Positions 35,755 to 44,499 of a stretch of 64,000 nt of DNA are shown here, piece after piece. The notes beneath the pieces are model-generated. The model saw only the letters and a program-made list of their open reading frames with translations, was not told the DNA's origin and ran no database searches. Source of the DNA: VXOI01 sp965197575 (GTDB lineage Bacteria > Chloroflexota > Dehalococcoidia > Lucifugimonadales > UBA3495); the NCBI GenBank assembly GCA_965197575.1, contig OZ240214.1:3720001-3784000 (forward strand), written 5' to 3'. Numbering within the stretch: position 1 is the first letter of the stretch; every line of letters begins with the position of its first letter. Both the position numbers and the translations under genes were made by a program.

Positions 35755-36252
35755 CTACACAAAGCCGTTGCCAGCCGCGCCGAACCGTTGCTGCATAAGG
35801 TCGATGGCTTCGGCGACCCTGGCAGCGGAATACCTTACTTGCCCTGGCGGGAGGTCGTTTTCATAGAAATGCTGGTGCAAGCTGCGAGCCGAGTCCAGTC
35901 CAATAGACAGCACCGCCTCGGCCTCTGGGTCGTCTTGAGCGGCCAGAGTTGCCAGGCTGCCCGTCACTCGAATGATGAGGGCATGATGGGCCAGCCGCAT
36001 CCCGTAATCGGCGGCGATTGACTTCACCGACTCGGCGAAGGCGCCCCATGCTTTTTCGGCGGCCTGCTGGTAATCTTCGGCTTCCAGAAATTCGAGGCTG
36101 TGTTGCCGATAGTCTCTCAGGCTGTTGCGGTAAGTTGCGGCAAGCTCCGCCGCAACGCCGGGCGGTAACACCGCATCGCGCCGCCCCCCCAGGGTAGCGC
36201 GGATAGCCTCCGCCGGGTCTTGCCTGCCGTTATTGGGCGTCTCTGTTGCCAC
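35755..36252 (-). CDS. PaREP1-domain protein
   Basis: A 165-residue protein convergent with ctaB. The helical core YRQHSLEFLEAEDYQQAAEKAWGAFAES resembles the PaREP1 domain, a HEPN-like helical unit of unknown function. A GTG at 36252 preceded by AAGGGAGG at 7 bases is the preferred start; the frame continues upstream without similarity. The family is often associated with nucleotidyltransferase partners, but none is adjacent here. Confidence 0.6.
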   Translation of the reverse strand: MATETPNNGRQDPAEAIRATLGGRRDAVLPPGVAAELAATYRNSLRDYRQHSLEFLEAEDYQQAAEKAWGAFAESVKSIAADYGMRLAHHALIIRVTGSLATLAAQDDPEAEAVLSIGLDSARSLHQHFYENDLPPGQVRYSAARVAEAIDLMQQRFGAAGNGFV

Positions 36253-36456
36253 GGCCAAGCCTCCCTTTGCCCTACCGAAGGGTTTAGAACGATTTAGTAG
36301 ACTTCCGGACCGGACTGGAAAGTTCCCCACGCTTCGTCCCACGTCATGCCGTGAAAGTCAAACTCCATTGATTCCTATCCTCCTTGGGGTTGCCCGTCGC
36401 ACCAGCGCCTATGTTATGAGTAAAATGTATGTACCCAGAATTGTAGCACGCTTACA

Positions 36457-36484
36457 TTGACAGCTACGTTGGGGCTGTGTTAAT
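36457..36484 (+). promoter_or_regulatory. Promoter of the cytochrome oxidase operon
   Basis: A perfect TTGACA (36457-36462) and GTTAAT (36479-36484, 4 of 6) with 16-base spacing. It lies 58 bases before the ctaC ATG, in a 290-base intergenic region that otherwise shows no feature. Confidence 0.55.
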
Positions 36485-36542
36485 TTCGCCATCGCGATTA
36501 GGAAATTGCGCCAAACGGCAACGCTTTAACGGAGTCCAAAAC

Positions 36543-37742
36543 ATGGGGTTGTTGCCCACCAGACGGGCAGGTCCCCCTCCCGATAACTCCGGCAACCCTG
36601 AAAGGTCCGCCCAGCGCCGGGTTTGGCCAGGCCGGTTGGCCATATTCGGTTTAGTGGCGGCCATTTTCTTGCTGTCCGCCGCTTGCAGCCAAGGGGCCCA
36701 GTCGACTTGGGACCCTGTCGGCCCCGTGGCCCAAAAGCAGTTGGACCTGTTCAATGTCCTGCTGTGGACCATGGTCATCGTCTTTGTGCTGGTCGAGGGC
36801 GCGCTGCTCTACATCGTCATCCGCTACCGGGCCCGCCCCGGACAGCCGCGGCCTCCTCAAATCCACGGGCACACCGCCCTGGAAATCACCTGGACCATCA
36901 TCCCCACTATTCTCATCTTGGCGCTGGGCATCTGGTCGGTGTTCACCCTGTTCTACTTGGACGAGCCGCCTGCCCATGCCGGCGATCCCCTCGACGTGAT
37001 AGTCACCGGTCACCAGTGGTACTTCGAGTTCGAGTACCCCGACGCCGGCGGCGGCAAGCGTATCACCACCGGCAATGAGCTGCGGATCCCCGTCGACCGC
37101 CCGGTGCGCCTGGACCTGAAGAGCGACGACGTGTTGCACAGCTTCTGGGTGCCCAAGCTGGGCGGCAAGGTAGACGTGGTGCCGACCCGCACCAACCACC
37201 TGTGGCTGATGGCCGACTCCGACAAGATAGAGCAAGAGTTGCCCGCCACGTTCTACGGGCAATGCGCCGAGTTGTGCGGCGTGGCCCACGCCCTGATGCG
37301 GTTCCGAGTGACCGTGATGGAGCCGGACGACTACCAGTCGTGGGTGGACGGCTACAGCCCGCCGCCCGCCGCCTCCGCCGGGGCGCAAAAGGGCAAGCAG
37401 TTGTTCAGCGCCAACTGCGCGCTGTGCCACACCGCCACCGGCCCCGACGACCCGGCCCTGGCAGCCAGTCGGCTGACCGCTTTCCTGACCGGCGGCGACA
37501 TCGTGGCGGTGCCCGCCCCGAACCTTACCGACCTGCGTACCCGCCATACCTTGGCCGCGGGAATAACCGACCTTTCGGTGGACAACCTCCGCGCTTGGAT
37601 CAAGAACCCGGAGAAGATCAAGACCGGCAACTGGATGTCGGAAAAGGCGGTTATCTACCGCACTCCCACCGGGGAAGCCAGTTTGAGCGACGAAGAGATC
37701 GACTCTATAATTGAGTATCTACTGAACCTTGAGTTAGACTAG
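36543..37742 (+). CDS. ctaC: Cytochrome c oxidase subunit II with C-terminal cytochrome c domain
   Basis: The electron-entry subunit, 399 residues. It has a lipoprotein-like signal ending LLSAAC, two transmembrane helices, and a CuA domain with QCAELCGVAHALM (C-x3-C-x3-H-x2-M, near residue 240) and GHQWYFEF. A fused cytochrome c domain has the heme-binding CALCH near residue 292, typical of a caa3-type oxidase. The ATG at 36543 has GGAG 8 bases upstream. It is first in the operon with ctaD and ctaE. The cupredoxin of the last gene may donate electrons, but that is inference. Confidence 0.93.
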   Translation: MGLLPTRRAGPPPDNSGNPERSAQRRVWPGRLAIFGLVAAIFLLSAACSQGAQSTWDPVGPVAQKQLDLFNVLLWTMVIVFVLVEGALLYIVIRYRARPGQPRPPQIHGHTALEITWTIIPTILILALGIWSVFTLFYLDEPPAHAGDPLDVIVTGHQWYFEFEYPDAGGGKRITTGNELRIPVDRPVRLDLKSDDVLHSFWVPKLGGKVDVVPTRTNHLWLMADSDKIEQELPATFYGQCAELCGVAHALMRFRVTVMEPDDYQSWVDGYSPPPAASAGAQKGKQLFSANCALCHTATGPDDPALAASRLTAFLTGGDIVAVPAPNLTDLRTRHTLAAGITDLSVDNLRAWIKNPEKIKTGNWMSEKAVIYRTPTGEASLSDEEIDSIIEYLLNLELD

Positions 37743-37835
37743 GGCGAGAAGGAACGCGAAAGAACCAGGCCCCCTCACCCTACCCTCTTCCTGGGGGAGA
37801 CAATAGGGTGAAGGCAAGGGTAATCGAGTCGAGTC

Positions 37836-39677
37836 ATGGCAGCGATAACTGAGGTCATACCCCGCCCAACCAGCGCCACGGCAGGCATCTGGAGCTGGAT
37901 AACCACCGTTGACCACAAGCGCATCGGCGTGTTGTACGGCTCGACGGCGCTTATCTTCATGCTCCTCTCCGGCATCGAGGCCGGGGTGTTGCGGTTGCAG
38001 TTGGCCGTGCCGGACAACGAACTGGTCAGCCCGGGCCGCTTCAACCAGATGTTCACCATGCACGCCACGGTGATGATCTTCATGGTCATCATGCCGATGA
38101 GCGTCGCCTTCTTCAACTTCGTGGTGCCCTTGGCCATCGGCGCGCGCGACGTGGCCTTTCCCAGACTCAACGCGCTTTCGTACTGGATCTTCCTGTTCGG
38201 CGCGATCCTGATGCACGTCAGCTTTATCGTGGACCAGGTGCCGGACGCCGGTTGGTTCTCCTACGCGAACCTGACCGAGAAGCCGTTCAGCACCAACAAG
38301 GGCATAGACTTCTGGGCCATCGGCCTGCTGATCCTAGGCACGTCGTCGGTGGCGGGCGGGCTGAACTTCGTGATCACCATCATCAACCTTCGCGCGCCCG
38401 GCATGTCGCTGATGCGTATGCCGGTGTTCGTCTGGATGACGATGATCACCTCGATTCTGCTGATTCTGGCCATGCCGGTGATTACCGTCGGCCTGGTCCT
38501 GCTGGTCATGGACCGGAACTTCGGCACCCACTTCTTCATACCGTCGATGGGCGGCGACCCGATACTGTGGCAGCACTTGTTCTGGGTGTTCGGGCACCCG
38601 GAGGTCTACATCCTGATCCTGCCGCCGATGGGCATGGTCTCTGAAATCCTGCCCACCTTCTCCAAGAAGCCGCTATTCGGCTATCCGGTCGTGGTTTTCT
38701 CCGGCATCGTTATCGGCATCATGGGCTGGGCCGTGTGGAGCCACCACATGTTCACCGTGGGGCTGGGCCCCATCGCCAACTCGGTGTTCACCATCACCAC
38801 CATGCTCATCGCGGTGCCCACCGGCGTGAAGATATTTAACTGGATGGGCACGATGTGGAAGGGCTCCATCGAGTTGACTACTCCCATGTTGTTCGCCCTG
38901 GGGTTCGTGACCCTTTTCATAATCGGCGGGCTTAGTGGCGTGTCCCACGCGGTGTCGCCTTCGGACTTCCAGCAGCAGGACACCTACTACATCGTGGCCC
39001 ACATTCACTACGTGCTGTTCGGCGGGTCCATCTTCGGAATCTTCGCCGGCATCTACTACTGGTTCCCCAAGCTCACCGGCAAGGTGCTGAACGAGAAGCT
39101 GGGCAAGCTGAACTTCTGGCTGATGTTCATCGGAATGAACGTCACGTTCTTCCCGATGCACTTCGTGGGTATGAACGGGATGCCCCGCCGCATCTACACC
39201 TATGCCGAGGAATTCGGCTGGGGCAGCCTGAACATGCTGTCCAGCCTGGGCTACATCATCATCTTCGTAAGTATCCTGGTCTTCCTGTACAACCTTTGGC
39301 AGGCCCGCAGCGCCCGACGCGCCAGCCACGATCCTTGGGACGCCCCGGGCCTGGAATGGAGCATCTCCTCGCCGCCGCCGCCCTACAACTTCGCCAGAAT
39401 CCCCAGGGTGCGCGGCCGCGACGACTACTGGATTACCAAGGAGATCGCCAGGGAAGAGGGCAACCCGGTCACCGCCCCGGAACCGCACGTTGACGCGCGC
39501 ACGATTCACATGCCTAGCCCGTCCTACTGGCCCATCGTGGTCGCCGCCGGGGTGGCGCTGATCGGTGGCGGGATTCTGGTCCACTACGGCGTCAGCTTCC
39601 TGGGCGGCGTAATCGCCTTCCTCGGGACCATCGCCTGGAGCAACGAACCTGCGGCCGCACCCGAGGAAGGACACTAG
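37836..39677 (+). CDS. ctaD: Cytochrome c oxidase subunit I
   Basis: The catalytic subunit, 613 residues, with 12 core helices and a C-terminal extra helix. HPEVYILILP includes the CuB His, the cross-linked Tyr and the proton-channel Glu of A1-type heme-copper oxidases. SHHMFTVG and THLVP-like histidines complete the site. FNQMFTMHATVMIFMV carries a heme ligand. The C-terminus includes a Pro-rich cytoplasmic loop and a hydrophobic hairpin. It reduces O2 to water with heme a and a3. Confidence 0.95.
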   Translation: MAAITEVIPRPTSATAGIWSWITTVDHKRIGVLYGSTALIFMLLSGIEAGVLRLQLAVPDNELVSPGRFNQMFTMHATVMIFMVIMPMSVAFFNFVVPLAIGARDVAFPRLNALSYWIFLFGAILMHVSFIVDQVPDAGWFSYANLTEKPFSTNKGIDFWAIGLLILGTSSVAGGLNFVITIINLRAPGMSLMRMPVFVWMTMITSILLILAMPVITVGLVLLVMDRNFGTHFFIPSMGGDPILWQHLFWVFGHPEVYILILPPMGMVSEILPTFSKKPLFGYPVVVFSGIVIGIMGWAVWSHHMFTVGLGPIANSVFTITTMLIAVPTGVKIFNWMGTMWKGSIELTTPMLFALGFVTLFIIGGLSGVSHAVSPSDFQQQDTYYIVAHIHYVLFGGSIFGIFAGIYYWFPKLTGKVLNEKLGKLNFWLMFIGMNVTFFPMHFVGMNGMPRRIYTYAEEFGWGSLNMLSSLGYIIIFVSILVFLYNLWQARSARRASHDPWDAPGLEWSISSPPPPYNFARIPRVRGRDDYWITKEIAREEGNPVTAPEPHVDARTIHMPSPSYWPIVVAAGVALIGGGILVHYGVSFLGGVIAFLGTIAWSNEPAAAPEEGH

Positions 39678-39728
39678 GCTGTCGTTTCCAACGACTGGGA
39701 ATCGGTCCGGAATGGTAGGGGTACAGGT

Positions 39729-39980
39729 ATGGTCTGGGAATATTGGGATGATCAGCATGGCTTGAGCTTCGAGGTCAAAAGCTGGGATACGAACAATGGG
39801 AGGACACCCAAAGTTGAGTGGATAGAAGGCTATGACAACGCTGGACATTACCGCCTGCGCTTCCCGGTCCATGTCCGCATCGGTGTAGAAGTTACTCAGG
39901 CACTGCGAAACGCGGAAGAGTTTTTGCTGCTGACGGGTTACATCTCGCACACCACACCACTTGAACTGGTTAAGCGGTAA
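39729..39980 (+). CDS. Small unknown protein inside the oxidase operon
   Basis: An 83-residue soluble protein rich in Trp and acidic residues: VWEYWDDQHGLSFEVKSWDTN, then VEWIEGYDNAGHYRLRFPVHV. I recognise no family. It lies between ctaD and ctaE, 51 bases after ctaD and 16 before ctaE, and so may be co-expressed. Other caa3 operons do not usually carry a soluble gene here. It could be an insertion or an accessory factor. Confidence 0.6.
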   Translation: MVWEYWDDQHGLSFEVKSWDTNNGRTPKVEWIEGYDNAGHYRLRFPVHVRIGVEVTQALRNAEEFLLLTGYISHTTPLELVKR

Positions 39981-39996
39981 AAGCAGAGGATTGAAC

Positions 39997-40686
39997 TTGG
40001 CCCACGCACCTGAAACGGCCCATCACGAACCGACTCACGCCGCCCACGGGCACGACCCGTCCCACGGCCCGGAGGAGGAGCTGGACCACCACTACACGAC
40101 GACCGGCCTGAACCACCGGAAGATGTTGATGTGGGTGTTCCTGGGCTCCGACTGCCTGTTCTTCGGCTCGCTCATCGCCACCTACATGGTCTACCGGGGG
40201 CAGAGCCTCACCGGCCCCTACCCGATAAATATCATCGACATCCCGATAACCACCATCAGCACCTTCGTGCTGCTGATGAGCAGCTTCGCTATGGTGCAAG
40301 CCCTCGCCGCCACCAACGCCAACGACCAGCGCGGCATCAAGATCTGGCTGCTGGCCACGGCCTTGCTGGGGTCCGTATTCATCGGTTTCCAGGTCTACGA
40401 GTTCAACCTGTTCAAGAACGAAGGGCTGACCCTGGGCACCAACCTGTTCGGGGCCACGTTCTTCACACTGACCGGGTTCCACGGGGCGCACGTAACGCTG
40501 GGGATCATCTGGCTGCTGGCGCTGTGGATCCTGTCGTTCAAGGGACGGCTCGGCCCGCAAACCGCTCTTGATGTCGAGATTGCCGGTCTCTACTGGCACT
40601 TCGTAGACATCGTCTGGATCGTCATCTTCACCCTGTTGTACCTCATCGGCGGGTTCGACACCGGCCCCGCCCTGCCGAGCGGATAA
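39997..40686 (+). CDS. ctaE: Cytochrome c oxidase subunit III
   Basis: A 229-residue membrane subunit with five helices. The His-rich N-terminal tail (AHHEPTHAAHGHD) precedes HRKMLMWVFLGSDCLFFGSL. GATFFTLTGFHGAHVTLG and LYWHFVDIVWI are classic subunit III segments. A TTG at 39997 preceded by AGAGG at 7 bases is the probable start; an in-frame ATG at 39961 would overlap the upstream gene. It stabilises subunit I. Next gene begins at the following base. Confidence 0.93.
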   Translation: MAHAPETAHHEPTHAAHGHDPSHGPEEELDHHYTTTGLNHRKMLMWVFLGSDCLFFGSLIATYMVYRGQSLTGPYPINIIDIPITTISTFVLLMSSFAMVQALAATNANDQRGIKIWLLATALLGSVFIGFQVYEFNLFKNEGLTLGTNLFGATFFTLTGFHGAHVTLGIIWLLALWILSFKGRLGPQTALDVEIAGLYWHFVDIVWIVIFTLLYLIGGFDTGPALPSG

Positions 40687-41487
40687 ATGGCTGCCACCCA
40701 CGAAACCGGACATGGCGAACACGAGGTCCGCCACCCCTCGACGAAACAGTACATCTTCATTGCGGTACTGCTGTTCGCCATCACCATCGTCGAGTTCCTC
40801 ATCATCATGGATATGCCCGGCCCTCAGGGGAAGGTGATAAGCGACGCCCTGGGCCAGCCATCAACAACAATCCTGCTGTTCCTCCTCTCCACCATCAAGT
40901 TCGCCGTCGTCATCCTGTTCTATATGCACCTGAAGTTCGACAACCCGCTCTTCCTGCGGGTGTTCCTGGCGGGCCTTGTCCTGGCCTTCATGGTGGGCCT
41001 GTCCCTCATCGGCCTGTTCACCGCGATACTGGGAGGGCCGAGAGAATTCGCGACAGTTCAGGCAGTGCCCTTCGAGCATCACGAGGAGGCCGAGGCCGAA
41101 CACGGAGCGGCGCCCGCCGGTCCGGCCGGGCCGTTAGCCATCGGCGTCAACGGCGATGCGTTGGAGTTCGATACGGCCAGCTACGACGTGACGGCGGGGC
41201 AGGAAGTGACGCTGACCTTCGAGAACGTGTCCACCGCCAACCAGCATAACTGGGTGCTGGTTGAGGCCGACACCAAGGACGCGGTGGCCGCCGACGGAGC
41301 GACCGCGGGGCCGGTGAACGGCTGGCTCACGCCCGGCGACGCCCGGGTTTTAGTCAGCACCGCGCTGCTGGACGCCGGCGCCAGCGAGGTCTTGGTCTTT
41401 ACCGCCCCCGCGGCCGGGACCTACCAGTTCGTCTGCACCTTCCCCGGCCACAACGTCACCATGTTCGGTGACTTCATAGTCCACTAA
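40687..41487 (+). CDS. ctaF: Cytochrome c oxidase subunit IV fused to an azurin/auracyanin-like cupredoxin
   Basis: A 266-residue fusion. Residues 20-115 form three helices of the small oxidase subunit IV (YIFIAVLLFAITIVEFLIIM, then STIKFAVVILFYMHLKF, then a third). After a Glu/Ala/Pro linker, residues 150-266 are a type I copper domain: His187 in NQHNWVLV, and Cys250, His255 and Met259 in CTFPGHNVTM, the exact azurin spacing. The domain should lie on the outer side. Subunit IV alone is about 110 residues. The cupredoxin may pass electrons to the oxidase; nothing else shows that. Confidence 0.85.
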   Translation: MAATHETGHGEHEVRHPSTKQYIFIAVLLFAITIVEFLIIMDMPGPQGKVISDALGQPSTTILLFLLSTIKFAVVILFYMHLKFDNPLFLRVFLAGLVLAFMVGLSLIGLFTAILGGPREFATVQAVPFEHHEEAEAEHGAAPAGPAGPLAIGVNGDALEFDTASYDVTAGQEVTLTFENVSTANQHNWVLVEADTKDAVAADGATAGPVNGWLTPGDARVLVSTALLDAGASEVLVFTAPAAGTYQFVCTFPGHNVTMFGDFIVH

Positions 41488-41539
41488 CCGGGTTTCACCG
41501 CAGAGGAACGACCAATATTTCTCTGTGGCCTTTGCGGTT
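41486..41539. repeat. Palindromic element between convergent genes
   Basis: Inverted repeats AACCG...CGGTT (41486-41490, 41535-41539) and CCGCAGAG...CTCTGTGG (41498-41505, 41521-41528) enclose a short loop. The stem overlaps the stop of the kinase gene and could end transcription on both strands. The text pattern recurs at 44500-44546 and in half form near 17855. Confidence 0.65.
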
Positions 41540-42464
41540 AATTCCCCCGGTAGTTTTCCAGGAAGCCAGTGCGGATGGGGGCGATGATCCCCTCGCCCAT
41601 GCGGCGGGCGGCTATGGATAGACCCTGTTGCACGAATTGCAGGTCCCGCCCCAGTATCTCCTCCCTGGTCGCTTGGGCCATCCGGCCCCGGAAGTCGTCC
41701 AGGAAGCCCGTCATTTCGTCCCGGTCCTCGGCCATTCCGGCGAACACCCGGTACATGGGGAGGGTGCGGACGAAGTTGTGGACCTCTTCCCGGGTATAGT
41801 CCGGGTGCCGGTCCAGCAGCAACGAGACACCGAAATCGATCAGCAGGCACCCGCCGTCGCGGTCTACGATCAGGTGGGAGCGGCCCTCCGGGTCCGACAA
41901 CGATGCGTCGTTGTAGTAGATTCCGGCATCGTGAAGCCGCCGGAACATCGCTCCCAGGGTATGGCCGATGGCCTGCATTTCGTCTGCCCCGCGCCGCTCC
42001 GGCGAGAGGTCGGTGAAGAAATCTCCCTCGGCGAACTGCTCGGTGAGATAGCCCGGCAACGACGGGAGCTGCCGCGGCCCCACGTGCAGGTCTCCGGCGA
42101 TGGCCGCCGCCTCCCCCTCCCTGGCGCTCTGGTAGGGCTTTATGACTACCGTTTCCCGTTGCAGGCGAACGATTGCCACCCGCCCCCTGGTGCGCCCGGT
42201 GTACTCGACGGCGGGAAGCGGCCCGCCATCCACCCTCTGGGCCAGAACCGACGGGAAGAAGGCGTACAACGACAGCGCCTCCACCCACGGGTCCTCGGCC
42301 AAACGCCGGAACAGGTCCCGCTCCAGGTCGGCCAGCTTCCAGAACGGCTTGACGTACTGCGGCCAGTCCGCCCGCCCCAGCACGTCCACCGGCGCAGCAG
42401 GCGGGGGCGGGGAGATGGCCCGCCGGATGGCCGTCAGTTCAGCTTCGGAGTATTTGGCAGTCAT
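41538..42464 (-). CDS. RIO/Bud32-like atypical protein kinase
   Basis: A 308-residue kinase-fold protein. The ATP-binding lysine is in TVVIKPYQ (Lys109). The catalytic loop is RLHDAGIYYNDASLSD, with Asp186 in place of the HRD-type base, and DFG is at 210-212 (CLLIDFGVS). Such short, atypical kinases resemble RIO and KdkA families. The substrate is unknown. It is divergent from hicA, 46 bases away, and convergent with the oxidase operon. Confidence 0.7.
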   Translation of the reverse strand: MTAKYSEAELTAIRRAISPPPPAAPVDVLGRADWPQYVKPFWKLADLERDLFRRLAEDPWVEALSLYAFFPSVLAQRVDGGPLPAVEYTGRTRGRVAIVRLQRETVVIKPYQSAREGEAAAIAGDLHVGPRQLPSLPGYLTEQFAEGDFFTDLSPERRGADEMQAIGHTLGAMFRRLHDAGIYYNDASLSDPEGRSHLIVDRDGGCLLIDFGVSLLLDRHPDYTREEVHNFVRTLPMYRVFAGMAEDRDEMTGFLDDFRGRMAQATREEILGRDLQFVQQGLSIAARRMGEGIIAPIRTGFLENYRGN

Positions 42465-42510
42465 CGTCGTTTAACCTGACTCTGTTGGAGTTTTGTAATA
42501 TCATATACCG

Positions 42511-42717
42511 GTGAACGGGCGGGAGTTTTTGAGGAGGGTCAGACGCTACGCACGCAGGAACGGGCTGGAGTATTACTTTAATCCCACCAAAGGAAAAGGC
42601 AGCCATGGGGAACTTACCTTGGGGGATCGTACTACAACTGTACAACGTGGTGAGATTCCCCGGGACACCTTGGCCACGATGTTCAGAGACCTCCAAATCA
42701 ACCGACGAGAATTCTAG
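42511..42717 (+). CDS. hicA: HicA-type toxin, third module
   Basis: A 68-residue HicA protein: GREFLRRVRRYARRNGLEYYF, the catalytic-His stretch KGKGSHGELTLG, then TVQRGEIPRDTLATMFRDL. A GTG start at 42511 has no Shine-Dalgarno sequence; TAATAT ends 9 bases before it, so a leaderless transcript is possible. hicB follows after 3 bases. Confidence 0.8.
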   Translation: MNGREFLRRVRRYARRNGLEYYFNPTKGKGSHGELTLGDRTTTVQRGEIPRDTLATMFRDLQINRREF

Positions 42718-42720
42718 ACC

Positions 42721-43236
42721 ATGCGCTACGCATATCCGTGCAACATCACTCGCGATAAGGAAGAAGCAAGGGAAACGGGCAGATTGGCCTACAACGTAAC
42801 CTTCCCTGACGTTCCGGGGGCCAACACAAGCGGGTGGTCATGGGAAGAGGCTATTGAGATGGCCGAGGATTGCCTTGAGGTTGCCTTGGGGTGGTATATC
42901 CAACGAGAGTGGGACATCCCCACGCCAAGCCCGCTCCGTGAAGGCCAAATCCTTATTCCAGTCCCGGCGATCATTGCGGCCATGATGACCCTGTACACCG
43001 CGATGCGGGAGCAGGGCATCACATCGGCGGACTTGTCGGCCCAGTTGGGCATCAACGAACGCGCCGTTCGCCGGCTGTACGACCCCCACCACCGGGCACA
43101 CATGATCAAGCTTGAGAGAGCCCTCCGCGCCGTCGGCCGCTCCCTGGTAGTCGAAGACGAGTCGGCCGTGCCGCCCATTCCCGACCATGCCCGCGAGCCG
43201 TCACAGGCGGTGCTTCCCGTCGGCGCCGAGGACTAG
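42721..43236 (+). CDS. hicB: HicB-type antitoxin with helix-turn-helix, third module
   Basis: A 171-residue antitoxin: N-terminal HicB domain (RLAYNVTFPDVPGANTSGWSWE, EEAIEMAEDCLEVAL), then a helix-turn-helix domain (ITSADLSAQLGINERAVRRL). It follows hicA as in the module at 8.3 kb. The C-terminal 35 bases overlap the 3' end of the convergent DUF952 gene. The tail after the DNA-binding domain is about 45 residues and unconserved. Confidence 0.82.
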   Translation: MRYAYPCNITRDKEEARETGRLAYNVTFPDVPGANTSGWSWEEAIEMAEDCLEVALGWYIQREWDIPTPSPLREGQILIPVPAIIAAMMTLYTAMREQGITSADLSAQLGINERAVRRLYDPHHRAHMIKLERALRAVGRSLVVEDESAVPPIPDHAREPSQAVLPVGAED

Positions 43237-43530
43237 CTGCCGCTCCGCTACCACCGCCTCCAGGTTCAGCTTGCCGTAGATGTGGGGGTATAGCTCCCCG
43301 GACCAGCTGGGCTCGACCTTTAGCGGCGATTCCAGCTTCTCCACGTCCACTTCCAGCGCCATCAGGCCGGTCCGCCCGGCGTAAAGCCGCTCCGCCACCC
43401 GGAGCATCTGCTCGATGTCTTTCGAGCAGTGAATGAAGCCCTCTTCAACCAGGCTTGGGGCCTCGTATTCGCCCGCCGCTTGGGCCGCGGCCCAAGCCGC
43501 TTTGGTGGTCAGGTGGTAGATAATCGCCAT
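43201..43530 (-). CDS. DUF952 protein
   Basis: A 109-residue protein of the DUF952 family (ADP-ribosyltransferase-like fold suggested for relatives). Typical segments: IYHLTTKAAWAAAQAAGEY, SLVEEGFIHCSKDIEQML, and PHIYGKLNLEAVVAE. Length is normal. Its last 36 bases overlap the end of hicB on the other strand, so the two coding ends constrain one another. Enzymatic activity is unknown. Confidence 0.82.
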   Translation of the reverse strand: MAIIYHLTTKAAWAAAQAAGEYEAPSLVEEGFIHCSKDIEQMLRVAERLYAGRTGLMALEVDVEKLESPLKVEPSWSGELYPHIYGKLNLEAVVAERQLVLGADGKHRL

Positions 43531-43643
43531 CGTCCGCCTCGAAACTGGCGAAGGCCGCAGCCCGGTCGCCCCGAGTCTTGAGCCATTGTCATTGACTGCT
43601 CCCCACGTTGCGGCCCTGCATCTTCCGGGGCACTGTTACTATG

Positions 43644-44489
43644 CTACGCGGCGGGAGGGGGATTGGACGGGGTGGAGGCCAGGGCGTCGCGGAGACCGTC
43701 CAGCATCCCCGCCGCCCGCGCTAGGCCGGGATCGTCGCCCATCCCCAGTCGCAGGGGGGTGATGGACACCCAGTTGTTCTTGACGGCCCAGATGTCCGTG
43801 TCGGCGGCGGGCTGCCCTGGGATGGGGCGGTTGCGGGCGATGCGGTAACGCCGTCCGCCCTGGCCCGTGCCGTTCACTCCGGTCACTTCCTGGCGCACCG
43901 ACTCGCCGTAGGAGCGGTTGCCCGACCGGGTGACCTTTACGCCCGCGATTTGCTCCGGGGCTATGCTGGGCAGGTTCACGTTCAGGAACATCGGGTCCGT
44001 TGGGATGCCTTGAATCTGCCGGGCCAGCGATTCAAGAATGCGCTCGGCGGTGTCGTAGCGCGGGTTCGTCACCGAGCCGACGGAGACGGCGATGGTGGAG
44101 TACCCACGGATGAACCCCTGCACCGCGCCGCCCACCGTGCCCGATACCATCACGTCCCAGCCGGTGTTGGAACCGGAATTGATGCCCGACACCACCAGGT
44201 CGACCGCGCCCACCAGCGTTTCCAGCGCCAGGATGCAACAATCGCCGGGGGTGCCCTCAGCGGAGTAGGCGGTCACGGGGAAAAGACCGTCGGCAGACTC
44301 TTGGAACTCCGGGGCAGGGGTCCACGATTGAACCTGGACCGCCGAGTGCAGGGTGAGCGACGCGCCAACCCCGCTCTGTTCGCGGGCGGGAGCCACCGCG
44401 AAGACCTCGCCCACCTTACGCAACGCCCGCACCGCCGCCCACAGGCCCGGCGAAGCTATACCGTCGTCATTGATAACGAGAATCTTCAT
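43644..44489 (-). CDS. surE: 5'/3'-nucleotidase SurE
   Basis: A 281-residue metal-dependent phosphatase that hydrolyses nucleoside monophosphates. The active-site start is MKILVINDDG; further motifs are APAREQSGVGASLT and VVSGINSGSNTG. An ATG at 44495 lies two codons upstream; the start at 44489 (MKIL) fits the family. It is last in the minus-strand run below the molybdenum hydroxylase operon, but separated by a repeat. Confidence 0.93.
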   Translation of the reverse strand: MKILVINDDGIASPGLWAAVRALRKVGEVFAVAPAREQSGVGASLTLHSAVQVQSWTPAPEFQESADGLFPVTAYSAEGTPGDCCILALETLVGAVDLVVSGINSGSNTGWDVMVSGTVGGAVQGFIRGYSTIAVSVGSVTNPRYDTAERILESLARQIQGIPTDPMFLNVNLPSIAPEQIAGVKVTRSGNRSYGESVRQEVTGVNGTGQGGRRYRIARNRPIPGQPAADTDIWAVKNNWVSITPLRLGMGDDPGLARAAGMLDGLRDALASTPSNPPPAA

Positions 44490-44499
44490 TTGCATCTAT

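Noticed and set aside
36253..36542. Possible small gene in the 290-base gap before ctaC.
   Set aside because: No good start and family; only a promoter and a weak AT-rich stretch are seen.
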